From Desulfobacterales bacterium (GTDB taxonomy: Bacteria > Desulfobacterota > Desulfobacteria > Desulfobacterales > JAQWFD01): a stretch of DNA of 64,000 bases. Location: the NCBI GenBank assembly GCA_028704555.1, contig JAQWFD010000021.1, positions 1 to 64,000 on the forward strand, written 5' to 3'. Of the stretch, positions 1-6,869 are shown piece by piece. The notes below the pieces were generated by a model. That model ran no database searches and was not told the origin of the DNA. It saw only the letters and a program-made list of their open reading frames with translations. The position numbers and the translations under genes were made by a program. Every line of letters starts with the position of its first letter. The first letter of the stretch is position 1.

Positions 1-3
1 TGG

Positions 4-600
4 CTATCGTTTGATCGACTCCCAGGTGGTTTCAATAACCTGCTGGACCAGATCCTCTGAATACAGCAACAAACCACTGTGAATGTCACGCAACATAAAA
101 ATAATCGGGCCCAACGTCAGGGCTCCGATTAACTGCTGGGGCAGGTCCTTGATTATCAGTTGTTTTTTTGCCTGAACAAAAAATTCACCTATGTAATAGC
201 TGCTTTTCTCGCCCGCATTCGCCTTTTCGATCAGACTACGCTTGCGCTGAATGCCGTAAGGCGAATTAAAATATTGCTCGCTGAAAGCAAAAAATGTTGG
301 ATGATTGTGCATAAACCGAAAAAAATTACGGCACAGGCAAATGTACTGTTCCCGCAGAGGCGCGTTTGAATCGTATCCTTTTAAAACTTCAGTTTCTACC
401 TTTTCCATCAATTCATTGAACACTGCGTGGATCAGAGCCTCTTTGTCCTTGAAATAGCGGTAGATGGATCCGACCCCGACACCCGCCCGGGCGGCAATCT
501 CGGAGGTCGGCGCCCCATGAAATCCGTTGGCGGCGATCAGTTCCAGGGCCGCCGTCAAAATGGCCGCCCGCTTGTCGGTTTTTTCGGACTGTTTGTGCAT
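4..600 (-). CDS. TetR/AcrR family transcriptional regulator
   Basis: Predicted DNA-binding repressor of 198 residues. The N-terminal helix-turn-helix is clear (TSEIAARAGVGVGSIYRYFK, about residues 32-51 from the chosen start), followed by a poorly conserved ligand-binding half, as is normal for TetR proteins. I chose the ATG at 600 because AGGAG lies seven bases upstream. A longer reading from 633 would begin inside a perfect inverted repeat (619-636) that is best read as the operator. The ligand and target genes are not evident; the only neighbour on this side is a transposase, so autoregulation is the one regulatory link the sequence supports. The window starts just beyond its stop codon, so a downstream operon partner may be missing. 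Confidence 0.9.
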   Translation of the reverse strand: MHKQSEKTDKRAAILTAALELIAANGFHGAPTSEIAARAGVGVGSIYRYFKDKEALIHAVFNELMEKVETEVLKGYDSNAPLREQYICLCRNFFRFMHNHPTFFAFSEQYFNSPYGIQRKRSLIEKANAGEKSSYYIGEFFVQAKKQLIIKDLPQQLIGALTLGPIIFMLRDIHSGLLLYSEDLVQQVIETTWESIKR

Positions 601-618
601 TGATTCTCCTTGAGAATT

Positions 619-636
619 GGAGTGAATGTTCACTCC
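619..636. promoter_or_regulatory. Palindromic operator of the TetR gene
   Basis: GGAGTGAA and TTCACTCC form a perfect 8-bp inverted repeat around a 2-bp centre. It lies 18 bp upstream of the TetR start codon, just downstream of AT-rich promoter-like sequence (a TATAGT hexamer on the minus strand at 642-647 and a TTGACA further up, at a spacing too short for a textbook promoter). A site of this size and position is typical for an autoregulatory TetR repressor. Binding is inferred. Confidence 0.7.
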
Positions 637-770
637 GCTTTACTATAATGAAAACACCCTGTCAACTTCTTTTGAGCGAGTCAAGGCGCTTTTACTGAAA
701 TTGTGGGAACAATGGGACGGTCATGAAAAAATGCATATCCATGAGATTGAAAGTATGATATAAGCTGACT

Positions 771-1775
771 ATGTCACGCAAAGCCCGCATAGATGCCCCC
801 GGGGCACTACATCATGTTATCTGCCGTGGAATAGAGCGGCGAAAAATATTTGATGATGATGTCGATCGGGATAATTTTATTGAACGTCTTGGGACTATTT
901 TAAAAGAGACGTCAACGTCTTGTTACGGTTGGGCGCTGCTCCCCAACCACTTCCATTTATTATTGCGAAGCGGCAAAGCACCGATTTCGACTGTCATGCG
1001 CAGGCTTTTAACCGGCTATGCCGTCAGCTACAATCATCGCCATCGCCGCAGCGGGCATCTTTTCCAAAACCGTTTCAAATCCATACTATGTCAGGAAGAT
1101 CTCTACTTAAAAGAGTTGGTGGCCTATATCCACCTTAACCCGTTGCGGGCCAGGATGGTCGCCGATTTAAAAGGCCTGGCGAAATATCCATATGGTGGTC
1201 ATAGTGTTCTTTTGGGCAAGCATAAACGAGATTTTCAAGAAGTTGATTACGTACTGCGGCTATTTGGTGAAAAGGAAGCCGCGGCACGACGCAATTACGT
1301 TGAATATGTTCGTAAAAGAATGGGTTTAGGTCAACGTCATGAGTTGGTAGGCGGAGGGTTGCTCAGAAGCAGTGGCGGCTGGGGTGTATTAAAAGCGATG
1401 AGCAAAGCGCGCATCCACCTGAAAGGGGATGAACGTATTCTGGGAGACAGCGATTTTGTCAAAAAAGTCCTGGCAGAGCAGAAGGAGCGGTTTGAGCGTC
1501 GCTATTGGCTTCAGGCTCAGGGTTATGATATTGATCGAGTGGTGGAGAAGGTAGCCAAGGTTTTTGAGATGGAACCGGCGGAGGTTCGAAAACCGGGAAA
1601 TCAACCGCTACGGGTAAAGGCCAGAAGCCTGGTTTGTTATTGGGCGGTCAGAGAATTGGGGATGAACGGTACAAGCGTAGGCAAACTGCTGGGTATAGGT
1701 CAACCGGCGGTGAGCCGTGCGGTAGTGCGGGGGGAAAAATTAGCTCAAGATATGAATTTAAGCTTAATAAAGTGA
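771..1775 (+). CDS. REP-associated / IS200-like tyrosine transposase with C-terminal HTH extension
   Basis: A 334-residue Y1-type HUH transposase (TnpA_REP family). The N-terminal domain begins MSRKARIDAPGALHHVICRG. The metal-binding HUH motif is NHFHLLLR (about residues 59-66), and the likely catalytic tyrosine is in VAYIHLNPLRA (about residues 118-128). The C-terminal half (about 230-330) resembles the DnaA-type helix-turn-helix extension of longer members, ending with SVGKLLGIGQPAVSRAVVRG. The frame is intact. No TnpB partner is present. The 3' end and its flank recur as decayed copies near 50.3-50.5 kb, showing that this element or a close relative has moved within the region. Confidence 0.88.
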   Translation: MSRKARIDAPGALHHVICRGIERRKIFDDDVDRDNFIERLGTILKETSTSCYGWALLPNHFHLLLRSGKAPISTVMRRLLTGYAVSYNHRHRRSGHLFQNRFKSILCQEDLYLKELVAYIHLNPLRARMVADLKGLAKYPYGGHSVLLGKHKRDFQEVDYVLRLFGEKEAAARRNYVEYVRKRMGLGQRHELVGGGLLRSSGGWGVLKAMSKARIHLKGDERILGDSDFVKKVLAEQKERFERRYWLQAQGYDIDRVVEKVAKVFEMEPAEVRKPGNQPLRVKARSLVCYWAVRELGMNGTSVGKLLGIGQPAVSRAVVRGEKLAQDMNLSLIK

Positions 1776-1789
1776 GAAATGCATTTATT

Positions 1790-1833
1790 CATGGCTGTCC
1801 CCTTGTTCCTCCATGGCTGTCCCCTTGTTCCTC
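1790..1833. repeat. Two adjacent 22-bp direct repeats behind the transposase gene
   Basis: CATGGCTGTCCCCTTGTTCC plus TC occurs twice back to back (1790-1811 and 1812-1833), 14 bp after the transposase stop codon. A third partial match, CCCCTTGTTCCTCCTG, lies near 2014-2029. The related transposase remnant near 50.3 kb is followed by a diverged version. Such tails beside TnpA_REP genes are candidate REP-type target or end sequences. Confidence 0.6.
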
Positions 1834-2671
1834 CTGCACCTGCATGAGATACCGGATAAACGTAACGATCAGCAACGGTGTTCTCCGAGAAGAGAAACTG
1901 CCGAAATACTTCTGCTATCTGCAGTCGGTGAGGTACGTCCTAAATTTAAAATGAAATGTAACTATCTGTTTATAAAGAAAATAAAAAAATCTTGACATAA
2001 GGGATATAGAATGACCCCTTGTTCCTCCTGTTCTGGAATTTCTCAGGCGCTATCTTCAACACGTTTTACCGACGGGTTTTATGAAAATACGGCATTACGG
2101 CTTTTTAAGCCCCTGCGCATCGCTGCCTTTGGAAAAGGTTCGCACGATGATAGAAGTGGCCCTCGGGCTTACCGCCATCGTCAAGAAAAGTAGGGCTGAA
2201 CCTTTCGCCCCTATATATTGTCCACGCACCCAAGCTATTCCTGCGCGTTTTTCATCACAATGACACCATCTTTCTATGCTTGGCAATTGCCGATAACAAT
2301 GCAATAATATACCAAAAATCATAATTAAAAAAATGCACCACCTCCGTTGGATCCCCTAATACGGAGGTATTTATGGATATTTTGGAATTGCATTGACAAG
2401 AGCACAGCGTATGCGCTGGCTCGACACGGTAGCTAACCAACGCGTCCACAGCGCTCACCGACAGTCCGGTCAACCAGCGCTGGCAGCAGAGATAACTCAT
2501 TGGGGTCCCCTGCCCCGCCATGTGATTACCCACCGCGTCATGCTGAAGATCAAAGAGGCCCGATCCGCTTTTTCCATTACGACCCGCTGCTGCCCCACTT
2601 ACAAAGTGGTTCAAAGGGAAACACCCGCAGATTGGCGACGCATGTTCTATAAGCAACTCAAACGCAAGTAT
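1834..2671. other. Non-coding, decayed stretch
   Basis: About 840 bp between the transposase tail and the IstB remnant with no gene I recognise. It holds the third partial copy of the CCCCTTGTTCCTC motif near 2014 and an 8-bp inverted repeat, ACCTCCGT at 2340-2347 with ACGGAGGT at 2361-2368. Open frames on both strands lack convincing starts or family similarity. The context suggests mobile-element debris. Confidence 0.5.
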
Positions 2672-2925
2672 GGCCACAATGAAGTCGGGTACCCGCCGGT
2701 GGACAGCAGGGAGGCGTAACTGTTCTTTCTATTCGCCTTCCATCGCTACGAGAAAAACGCTGCGAATCACGTCGATCAAACGCTTTGGGGACGCCAGAAG
2801 TTGTTCGGAGATGCCGAGATCGCCACCGCCATCCTGGACCGGCTTCTGCATCACTGCAAGATTGTCAACATCAGGCCATAACTACCGTTTGAAAAGGCAT
2901 TCTACGGTCAAAGAGCAACTCAAAC
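2672..2925 (+). pseudogene. IS21-family helper ATPase (IstB) C-terminal remnant
   Basis: Translation gives pieces that line up with the C-terminal third of IstB: EVGYPPVDSREA, then RYEKNA, then FGDAEIATAILDRLLHHCKI, then GHNYRLK. They are interrupted by an in-frame stop after SREA and by frame changes, the last one between VNI and GHNYRLK. In intact IstB this region holds the DEvGY Walker B motif, the iTSN loop and the terminal AAAilDRLLHH...GxSYRlK block. Walker A and the IstA gene are absent. A possible IS21 terminus lies far away near 29.7 kb; no link can be shown. Confidence 0.7.
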
Positions 2926-3117
2926 TAAAGGAAAATAATCCGCATGAGCTGACTGTAGTTTTTTTCACCCCGGTTGGTAGACTTTTAGTTCCCGATTGAA
3001 AGCAATTAAAGATGTTGGAATGTTTTTTTGTGTAGTTTTTACCGAAGCCCTGACATTCAAAGCGTCAATTTTCAATCGATTCACCTTTAACAGGCACATG
3101 AGCAAAGGAGGAGCGCT

Positions 3118-3549
3118 ATGGGACTTTTTGATTTCGTAAAAAGTATTGGTAAAAACCTGTTTAACAGCGATGCAGAGGCGGCAGAGAAAATCAAGGCCCA
3201 CATCGAGGAAGACAACCCAGGTGTGGAAGGGTTAAAGGTACTATTTGAAGACGGCGTAGTTTCTCTTTCCGGTACGGCAAAAAGTGCCGAATCTCTGGAA
3301 AAGGCTGTTTTGATGGCAGGTAACGTGAAGGGGGTTACTAACATTAATGCCGATGGGTTGACGGCCCCGCCGTCTCAAGAAAAAGTTGATTACTACACCA
3401 TTGTCAGTGGAGATACGCTTTCCGGTATTGCCAAAAAATATTACGGCAAAGCCAATGCCTATCCGCGGATTTTTGAGGCCAACCGAGAAGTAATCAAAGA
3501 TCCCGACAAGATATATGTCGGCCAGAAAATCCGCATCCCTCAGGATTAA
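3118..3549 (+). CDS. kbp: BON and LysM domain protein (Kbp/YgaU-like)
   Basis: A 143-residue protein with a BON domain (about residues 20-85, including GLKVLFEDGVVSLSGTAKS) followed by a LysM domain (about 91-141, YTIVSGDTLSGIAKKYYG to YVGQKIRIPQ). This order and length match E. coli Kbp (YgaU/LysM), a small soluble protein reported to bind potassium. No signal peptide is visible, so it is probably cytoplasmic like Kbp despite the LysM. AAAGGAGG stands shortly before the ATG. The DUF533 gene follows after 133 bp on the same strand. The symbol is given by domain match and length; potassium binding here is inferred. Confidence 0.88.
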   Translation: MGLFDFVKSIGKNLFNSDAEAAEKIKAHIEEDNPGVEGLKVLFEDGVVSLSGTAKSAESLEKAVLMAGNVKGVTNINADGLTAPPSQEKVDYYTIVSGDTLSGIAKKYYGKANAYPRIFEANREVIKDPDKIYVGQKIRIPQD

Positions 3550-3648
3550 TGAAAACCATTGTCTGCTGCCCGACCGTGTTGGGTTTCGACGGCAGGCAAC
3601 AACCGACACACTTGATAAATGCCGGCATTGTCGTGCCGGACAATGAAT

Positions 3649-3668
3649 GTCCATCTGCACAGATGGAC
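3649..3668. promoter_or_regulatory. 20-bp palindrome directly in front of a ribosome binding site
   Basis: GTCCATCTG and CAGATGGAC flank CA, a perfect 9-bp inverted repeat, and the Shine-Dalgarno AAGGAGG of the DUF533 gene starts three bases later. It could be a dimeric repressor operator or an mRNA hairpin affecting translation. A weaker hairpin, CATTGTC/GACAATG, lies just upstream (about 3626-3645). Confidence 0.5.
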
Positions 3669-3682
3669 CCAAGGAGGCAATT

Positions 3683-4558
3683 ATGTTCAACTTAAGTGAC
3701 GTGGTAGGAATGATGATCAACGGAGGAATGTCCAACTCCTCATCCAATCGACTGAATCACGCCTTACAATCCGGCGGATCAACTGAGGAAGCCACTGGCA
3801 AATCAACCGGCGGCGGGCTGGGCAGTATAGTGGCTGGACTGACTGGCAGAGGCAGCGGTGGCGGTGGCGGTGGTTTGGGCGATCTATTGGGAAACCTGAT
3901 CGGCGGCAGCGGGTCGGCCGGCGGTGGCCTTAAGAATTTGGGCGGAATGCTGAGCGGTATACTGGGCCAGGCCGGTCAAGCTTTGGGCGGCAAAAAAAAT
4001 CTGGCCATAGGCGGGCTGGGCGCCCTGGCCGGCGCGGTTTTGGGTGGGGGCAAGAGCGCAATGAAAGGCTCGCTGGGTACCGGCGCCATGGCCCTGCTCG
4101 GCGCCATGGCCTTTGATGCATTGAAAAAAAGCCGAACAGCCCCTGAACCGGGGGTGCCATTGGGATTGCGGGAACCGGAAAGCGACCGGGAGCGTGACGA
4201 ACTCGAAAACAATGCCGGGCTGGTGGCAAAGGCGATGATCAGTGCGGCCAAATCCGACGGACAGATCGATCAGCAAGAGATTCATCGTATTCTTGGAAAA
4301 CTGCAGGCAGAAGGTCTGGATGAGGAGGCACAACAGTATCTGATGGCAGAGATGCAGCAACCTCTGGACCTGGAGGCTCTCTGTGCGGCTGCAACGGGTC
4401 AGCAGGAGTTGGCCGCTGAAATGTATGCCGCATCACTGATGGCCATTGAGGTTGACACGCCTGCCGAGCAAGATTATATGGAAAGATTGGCCCGCGGGTT
4501 GGGTCTGACCCCCGGAACCGTTCAACGGCTGAAGACGATGGTGGGTATGCAACAATAG
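3683..4558 (+). CDS. DUF533 (YebE-like, TerB-fold) protein
   Basis: A 291-residue protein. The N-terminal half is glycine-rich and low-complexity (GGG and GLG runs up to about residue 120) with weakly hydrophobic helices, so membrane association is possible. The C-terminal half from about residue 165 is the helical DUF533/TerB-like domain with the acidic segment AKSDGQIDQQE, typical of inner-membrane YebE homologues. I start at the ATG at 3683, which has AAGGAGG at ideal spacing and follows a palindrome; an in-frame ATG 36 bp upstream lacks these. Function in this family is not settled. It is probably co-oriented with, rather than tightly coupled to, the BON-LysM gene. Confidence 0.82.
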   Translation: MFNLSDVVGMMINGGMSNSSSNRLNHALQSGGSTEEATGKSTGGGLGSIVAGLTGRGSGGGGGGLGDLLGNLIGGSGSAGGGLKNLGGMLSGILGQAGQALGGKKNLAIGGLGALAGAVLGGGKSAMKGSLGTGAMALLGAMAFDALKKSRTAPEPGVPLGLREPESDRERDELENNAGLVAKAMISAAKSDGQIDQQEIHRILGKLQAEGLDEEAQQYLMAEMQQPLDLEALCAAATGQQELAAEMYAASLMAIEVDTPAEQDYMERLARGLGLTPGTVQRLKTMVGMQQ

Positions 4559-4585
4559 CCCTCTATATATTGGCATCCGTTATAG

Positions 4586-4643
4586 CTTGGTCCGACACCG
4601 GATACGTTTAAAAATACATCGTATCAGCTGGGGTCGGACCAAG
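4586..4643. repeat. Nested inverted repeat after the DUF533 gene
   Basis: CTTGGTCCGAC (4586-4596) and GTCGGACCAAG (4633-4643) are perfect 11-bp arms. Inside them GATACG (4601-4606) and CGTATC (4620-4625) form a second stem. The element starts 28 bp after the DUF533 stop codon. It could act as a transcription terminator without a U-tract or be a small mobile hairpin. The 480 bp that follow, up to 5121, show no gene. Confidence 0.55.
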
Positions 4644-5121
4644 ATAACATATTGAAATAAAATCAATACGTTCAAAATCGACCCATAAAATACAGCTTAG
4701 AATTCAGTTTTGGATATCAGAAAGTGACCTCTAAGAAAATTTATACAATACAGAACGAACTTTCTCATTTCCAAAAAGGATATTTTTTACACTGGAACCA
4801 CCCCGGCGATACCAACTGATTAATCGGGAAGAACTCATAAATTCTCTTGGCATAAATAACTGTTCCGAGCCCATATAGCCGGATAGACCCGGAACGAATA
4901 GAAACATTGAATCGATTCAAAGGCAATTCCCGCATAACATGGCAGTGCATTGGACAGCCAAGGCTGGGGCCGTTTTGGAATTTTTCATAGAATCGACCGC
5001 TTTTATTTTTTATCGTAATTCAGTGTAATCCCTGGCTGCCACTGACAGCCGGCTGTTATTCGCATTTCCAAAATGAACAACCATCAAAAAATAGCCTTGA
5101 TAGAAGGAATTATCAAATTTC

Positions 5122-5605
5122 ATGTCAACAATTATCCAAAGAGATCAAGCATTATCAATGCTTGATTCAAAATTAACGCTACTTTCAAAGCTATATAAAG
5201 AATGCTATCTTTCAATGGGACGAGGAGCTTTGTTAGTTTATCCAAAAAAAGTCATCGAAAGGGGACTTCCAACTAAGGGTTCGCTCAGAAATAAGTTCGC
5301 AATTTTAAGTGTTGAGGCGCCTGCCTGGCAAGGCACGAAAGCGCAGGAATATCAAGCATATTTCGAGCTTTCGTAACGCAGCCAGACAGGATGCATCGGC
5401 GCTTGAAATGTGAAGTTATTTCTGAGTGAGCCCTAAGCATGATTATAGGACAAAAGAAGAAATACTCGATGTCTTTGATGCCCCTGCCTCTCATGATCAA
5501 TTAGAGGGAATGATTAATAATTATGATCAGAAAAATGAGGGCATTTTGGCGCTCATTACAAGTTATTCAAATGCTACATTTTTCGTTACTGTCAAACTAA
5601 AGTAA
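5122..5605 (+). pseudogene. Small unnamed gene split by a 157-bp transposable hairpin
   Basis: The frame runs from MSTIIQRDQALSMLDSKL to GLPTK and is then entered by a repeat element at 5277. Removing bases 5277-5433 and one copy of the flanking TAA (160 bp in all) restores one continuous frame of 107 residues: GLPTK-HDYRTKEEILDVFDAPASHD and on to FFVTVKLK, with a stop at 5603-5605. I do not recognise the family. The restored product is a small soluble protein without a signal peptide or membrane segment. The interrupted reading frame now ends at 5376 with residues encoded by the element. AAGGAATT upstream is a fair ribosome binding site. Confidence 0.75.
5277..5433. mobile_element. 157-bp MITE-like hairpin element, family 1 copy 1
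   Basis: The ends are imperfect terminal inverted repeats: GGGTTCGCTCAGAAATAAG at the left, and GGGCTCACTCAGAAATAAC read from the right end on the other strand. The whole element can fold on itself, for example GCCTGCCTGGC against GCCAGACAGG further in. It is flanked by TAA on both sides (5274-5276 and 5434-5436). The same element, also exactly 157 bp, lies at 41915-42071. It has no coding capacity. A 3-bp TNA duplication is known from parts of the IS5 family, so mobilisation by such a transposase is possible but unproven. Confidence 0.85.
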
Positions 5606-5684
5606 AAACTATGCATAACAATGCAAAACTGAGCGCAAAAAGCCGCGCACGCTGATTTGCTGCGTTATTTTTAAGGGTCAGGTC

Positions 5685-5724
5685 TCCGTTTGATCTTTAT
5701 CAGAATTAAAAAGAATCAAACGGA
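5685..5724. repeat. 10-bp inverted repeat
   Basis: TCCGTTTGAT (5685-5694) and ATCAAACGGA (5715-5724) are perfect arms around a 20-base loop. They lie upstream of the beta-helix gene fragment and just after a GGGTCAGGTCTC motif. It is probably another mobile-element or hairpin remnant; no function can be assigned. Confidence 0.4.
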
Positions 5725-5783
5725 AACCCGATCCCTCTCCTATGCTATTAATAATAATTCGTCAGAATTTTCGCCCTTATTGA

Positions 5784-6083
5784 TTGTGGAAGAGACCCTT
5801 CATGGTTCAGGCGGGAATATATCCGATCAAATCGCGATTAAATTTAAAACCGGGTATTGTATTGAGAGGAGAAGGACACCTGGTGACTCGCCTCGACTGC
5901 GTGTGCGCCGATGGGTGCATAAACGTCAGGGGATCTTATACCGGCGGATATATCCCTGTTCTGAGCGGTTTCCAACAAGGCTCAACACAGATAACCGTAT
6001 CCGACGCTTCGGGATTCACCGCCGGCCGGGGCGGACAAATTAAACAGGACGATATTTCAGTTTACATAAATTTCGGGTTGTAA
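5784..6083 (+). pseudogene. Fragment of a right-handed beta-helix (pectate-lyase-like) protein
   Basis: An open stretch of about 99 codons encodes AGIYPIKSRLNLKPGIVLRG, then CINVRGSYTGGY and GSTQITVSDASGFTAGRGGQ. This pattern is typical of the first turns of parallel beta-helix proteins (a P-G-x-Y-x-I rung followed by l-x-x-G-i-x-l-r-G-x-G). No signal peptide precedes it and the frame stops after two or three rungs, so it is a fragment rather than a working gene. The assignment rests on recognition of the repeat pattern only. Confidence 0.45.
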
Positions 6084-6156
6084 AATAGGTCTCTGATTCT
6101 ACACCCGGACCCCTTCGCAGCGGTACTCGATCGCAAAACGAATATTTTATCCATAC

Positions 6157-6205
6157 TTGTACAAAATAATGGTCAAATGTAAAAATATTTATTATACTTG
6201 TACAA
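6157..6205. promoter_or_regulatory. Paired TTGTACAA operators of yefM-yoeB
   Basis: TTGTACAA occurs at 6157-6164 and 6198-6205, 41 bp apart (about four helical turns), both inside ATACTTGTACAA. A diverged half-site, AATACAAGT, follows near 6211. Palindromes with a TGTACA core are the established binding sites of YefM and the YefM-YoeB complex in E. coli. Position and sequence both fit autoregulation of the pair. Confidence 0.7.
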
Positions 6206-6231
6206 TAAACAATACAAGTTTGGAGGATATT

Positions 6232-6486
6232 ATGAGAATTGTTAATTTCAGCGAAGCAAGAAACAATCTAAAGTCAGTTTTGGATCAAGTAATAGATGAT
6301 GCCGATTATACAATAATTACCCGTCGTGACGCAGAAGATGCTGTTGTTATGTCATTGGAAACCTTTAATCGTTTTATGGAGACATTTTATCTTCTCAGAT
6401 CACCTGCCAATGCTGCCCATTTAACAAAATCAATTGAACAATTTAGAGATGGAAAAGTCCAGGAAAAGGATTTAATAGATGAGTAG
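6232..6486 (+). CDS. yefM: YefM-type antitoxin (Phd/YefM family)
   Basis: An 84-residue antitoxin beginning MRIVNFSEARNNLKSVLDQV, the classic Phd/YefM N-terminal DNA-binding fold. The C-terminal tail (about residues 50-84) is the toxin-neutralising part. The ATG at 6232 is chosen because GGAGG precedes it and homology begins there. It overlaps the toxin gene by eight bases (ATGAGTAG), which supports translational coupling. Expected to repress its own promoter through the TTGTACAA boxes. Base composition is AT-rich compared with the amidase downstream, as is common for acquired toxin-antitoxin pairs. Confidence 0.92.
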   Translation: MRIVNFSEARNNLKSVLDQVIDDADYTIITRRDAEDAVVMSLETFNRFMETFYLLRSPANAAHLTKSIEQFRDGKVQEKDLIDE

Positions 6487-6739
6487 GAAATTAGCTTGGA
6501 CTGATGAAGCATGGAAAGATTATATCTATTGGCAGACACAAGAGAAGAAAACACTCAAACGAATCAACAAGCTAATTAATGATACTATGAGACAACCTTT
6601 TGCGGGTATAGGAAAGCCCGAACCTTTAAGAGAAATTTTGTCTGGCTTTTGGTCACGAAGAATTGATGATGCAAATCGGATGGTTTATGCGGTTGATGAT
6701 GTTTTTATTACAATTATTTCATGTAAGTATCACTATTGA
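6479..6739 (+). CDS. yoeB: YoeB-type mRNA interferase toxin (Txe/YoeB family)
   Basis: An 86-residue ribosome-dependent endoribonuclease of the RelE fold. Residues equivalent to the E. coli YoeB active site are present: E48 in GKPEPL, R67 in ANRMVY, and the terminal H85-Y86 of CKYHY. The conserved SGFWSRRI segment is also intact. Length and motifs are full, so the toxin should be active unless neutralised by the upstream antitoxin. Confidence 0.93.
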   Translation: MSRKLAWTDEAWKDYIYWQTQEKKTLKRINKLINDTMRQPFAGIGKPEPLREILSGFWSRRIDDANRMVYAVDDVFITIISCKYHY

Positions 6740-6759
6740 CCCACGAAAAATAATCGAAC

Positions 6760-6800
6760 AACCCGCTTGCAGATGGACTGCAAAAGCAGGCGGTTTTATT
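6760..6800 (+). terminator. Possible terminator behind yoeB
   Basis: TTGCAG (6767-6772) pairs with CTGCAA (6778-6783), with partially complementary outer arms AACCCGC and GGCGGTT and a trailing TTTTATT. It lies 20-60 bp after the yoeB stop. The stem is imperfect. Confidence 0.35.
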
Positions 6801-6869
6801 ACCAGTCCTTTTTTCACCTTTTGTAGCCCCTGAAGCGGAAATGTCAGTCGTCGGTACAAAGGATAAAAT

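Noticed and set aside
2393..2719. A 108-codon plus-strand frame before the IstB remnant
   Set aside because: I could not align it to IstA or to the N-terminal part of IstB; its last codons only run into the remnant.
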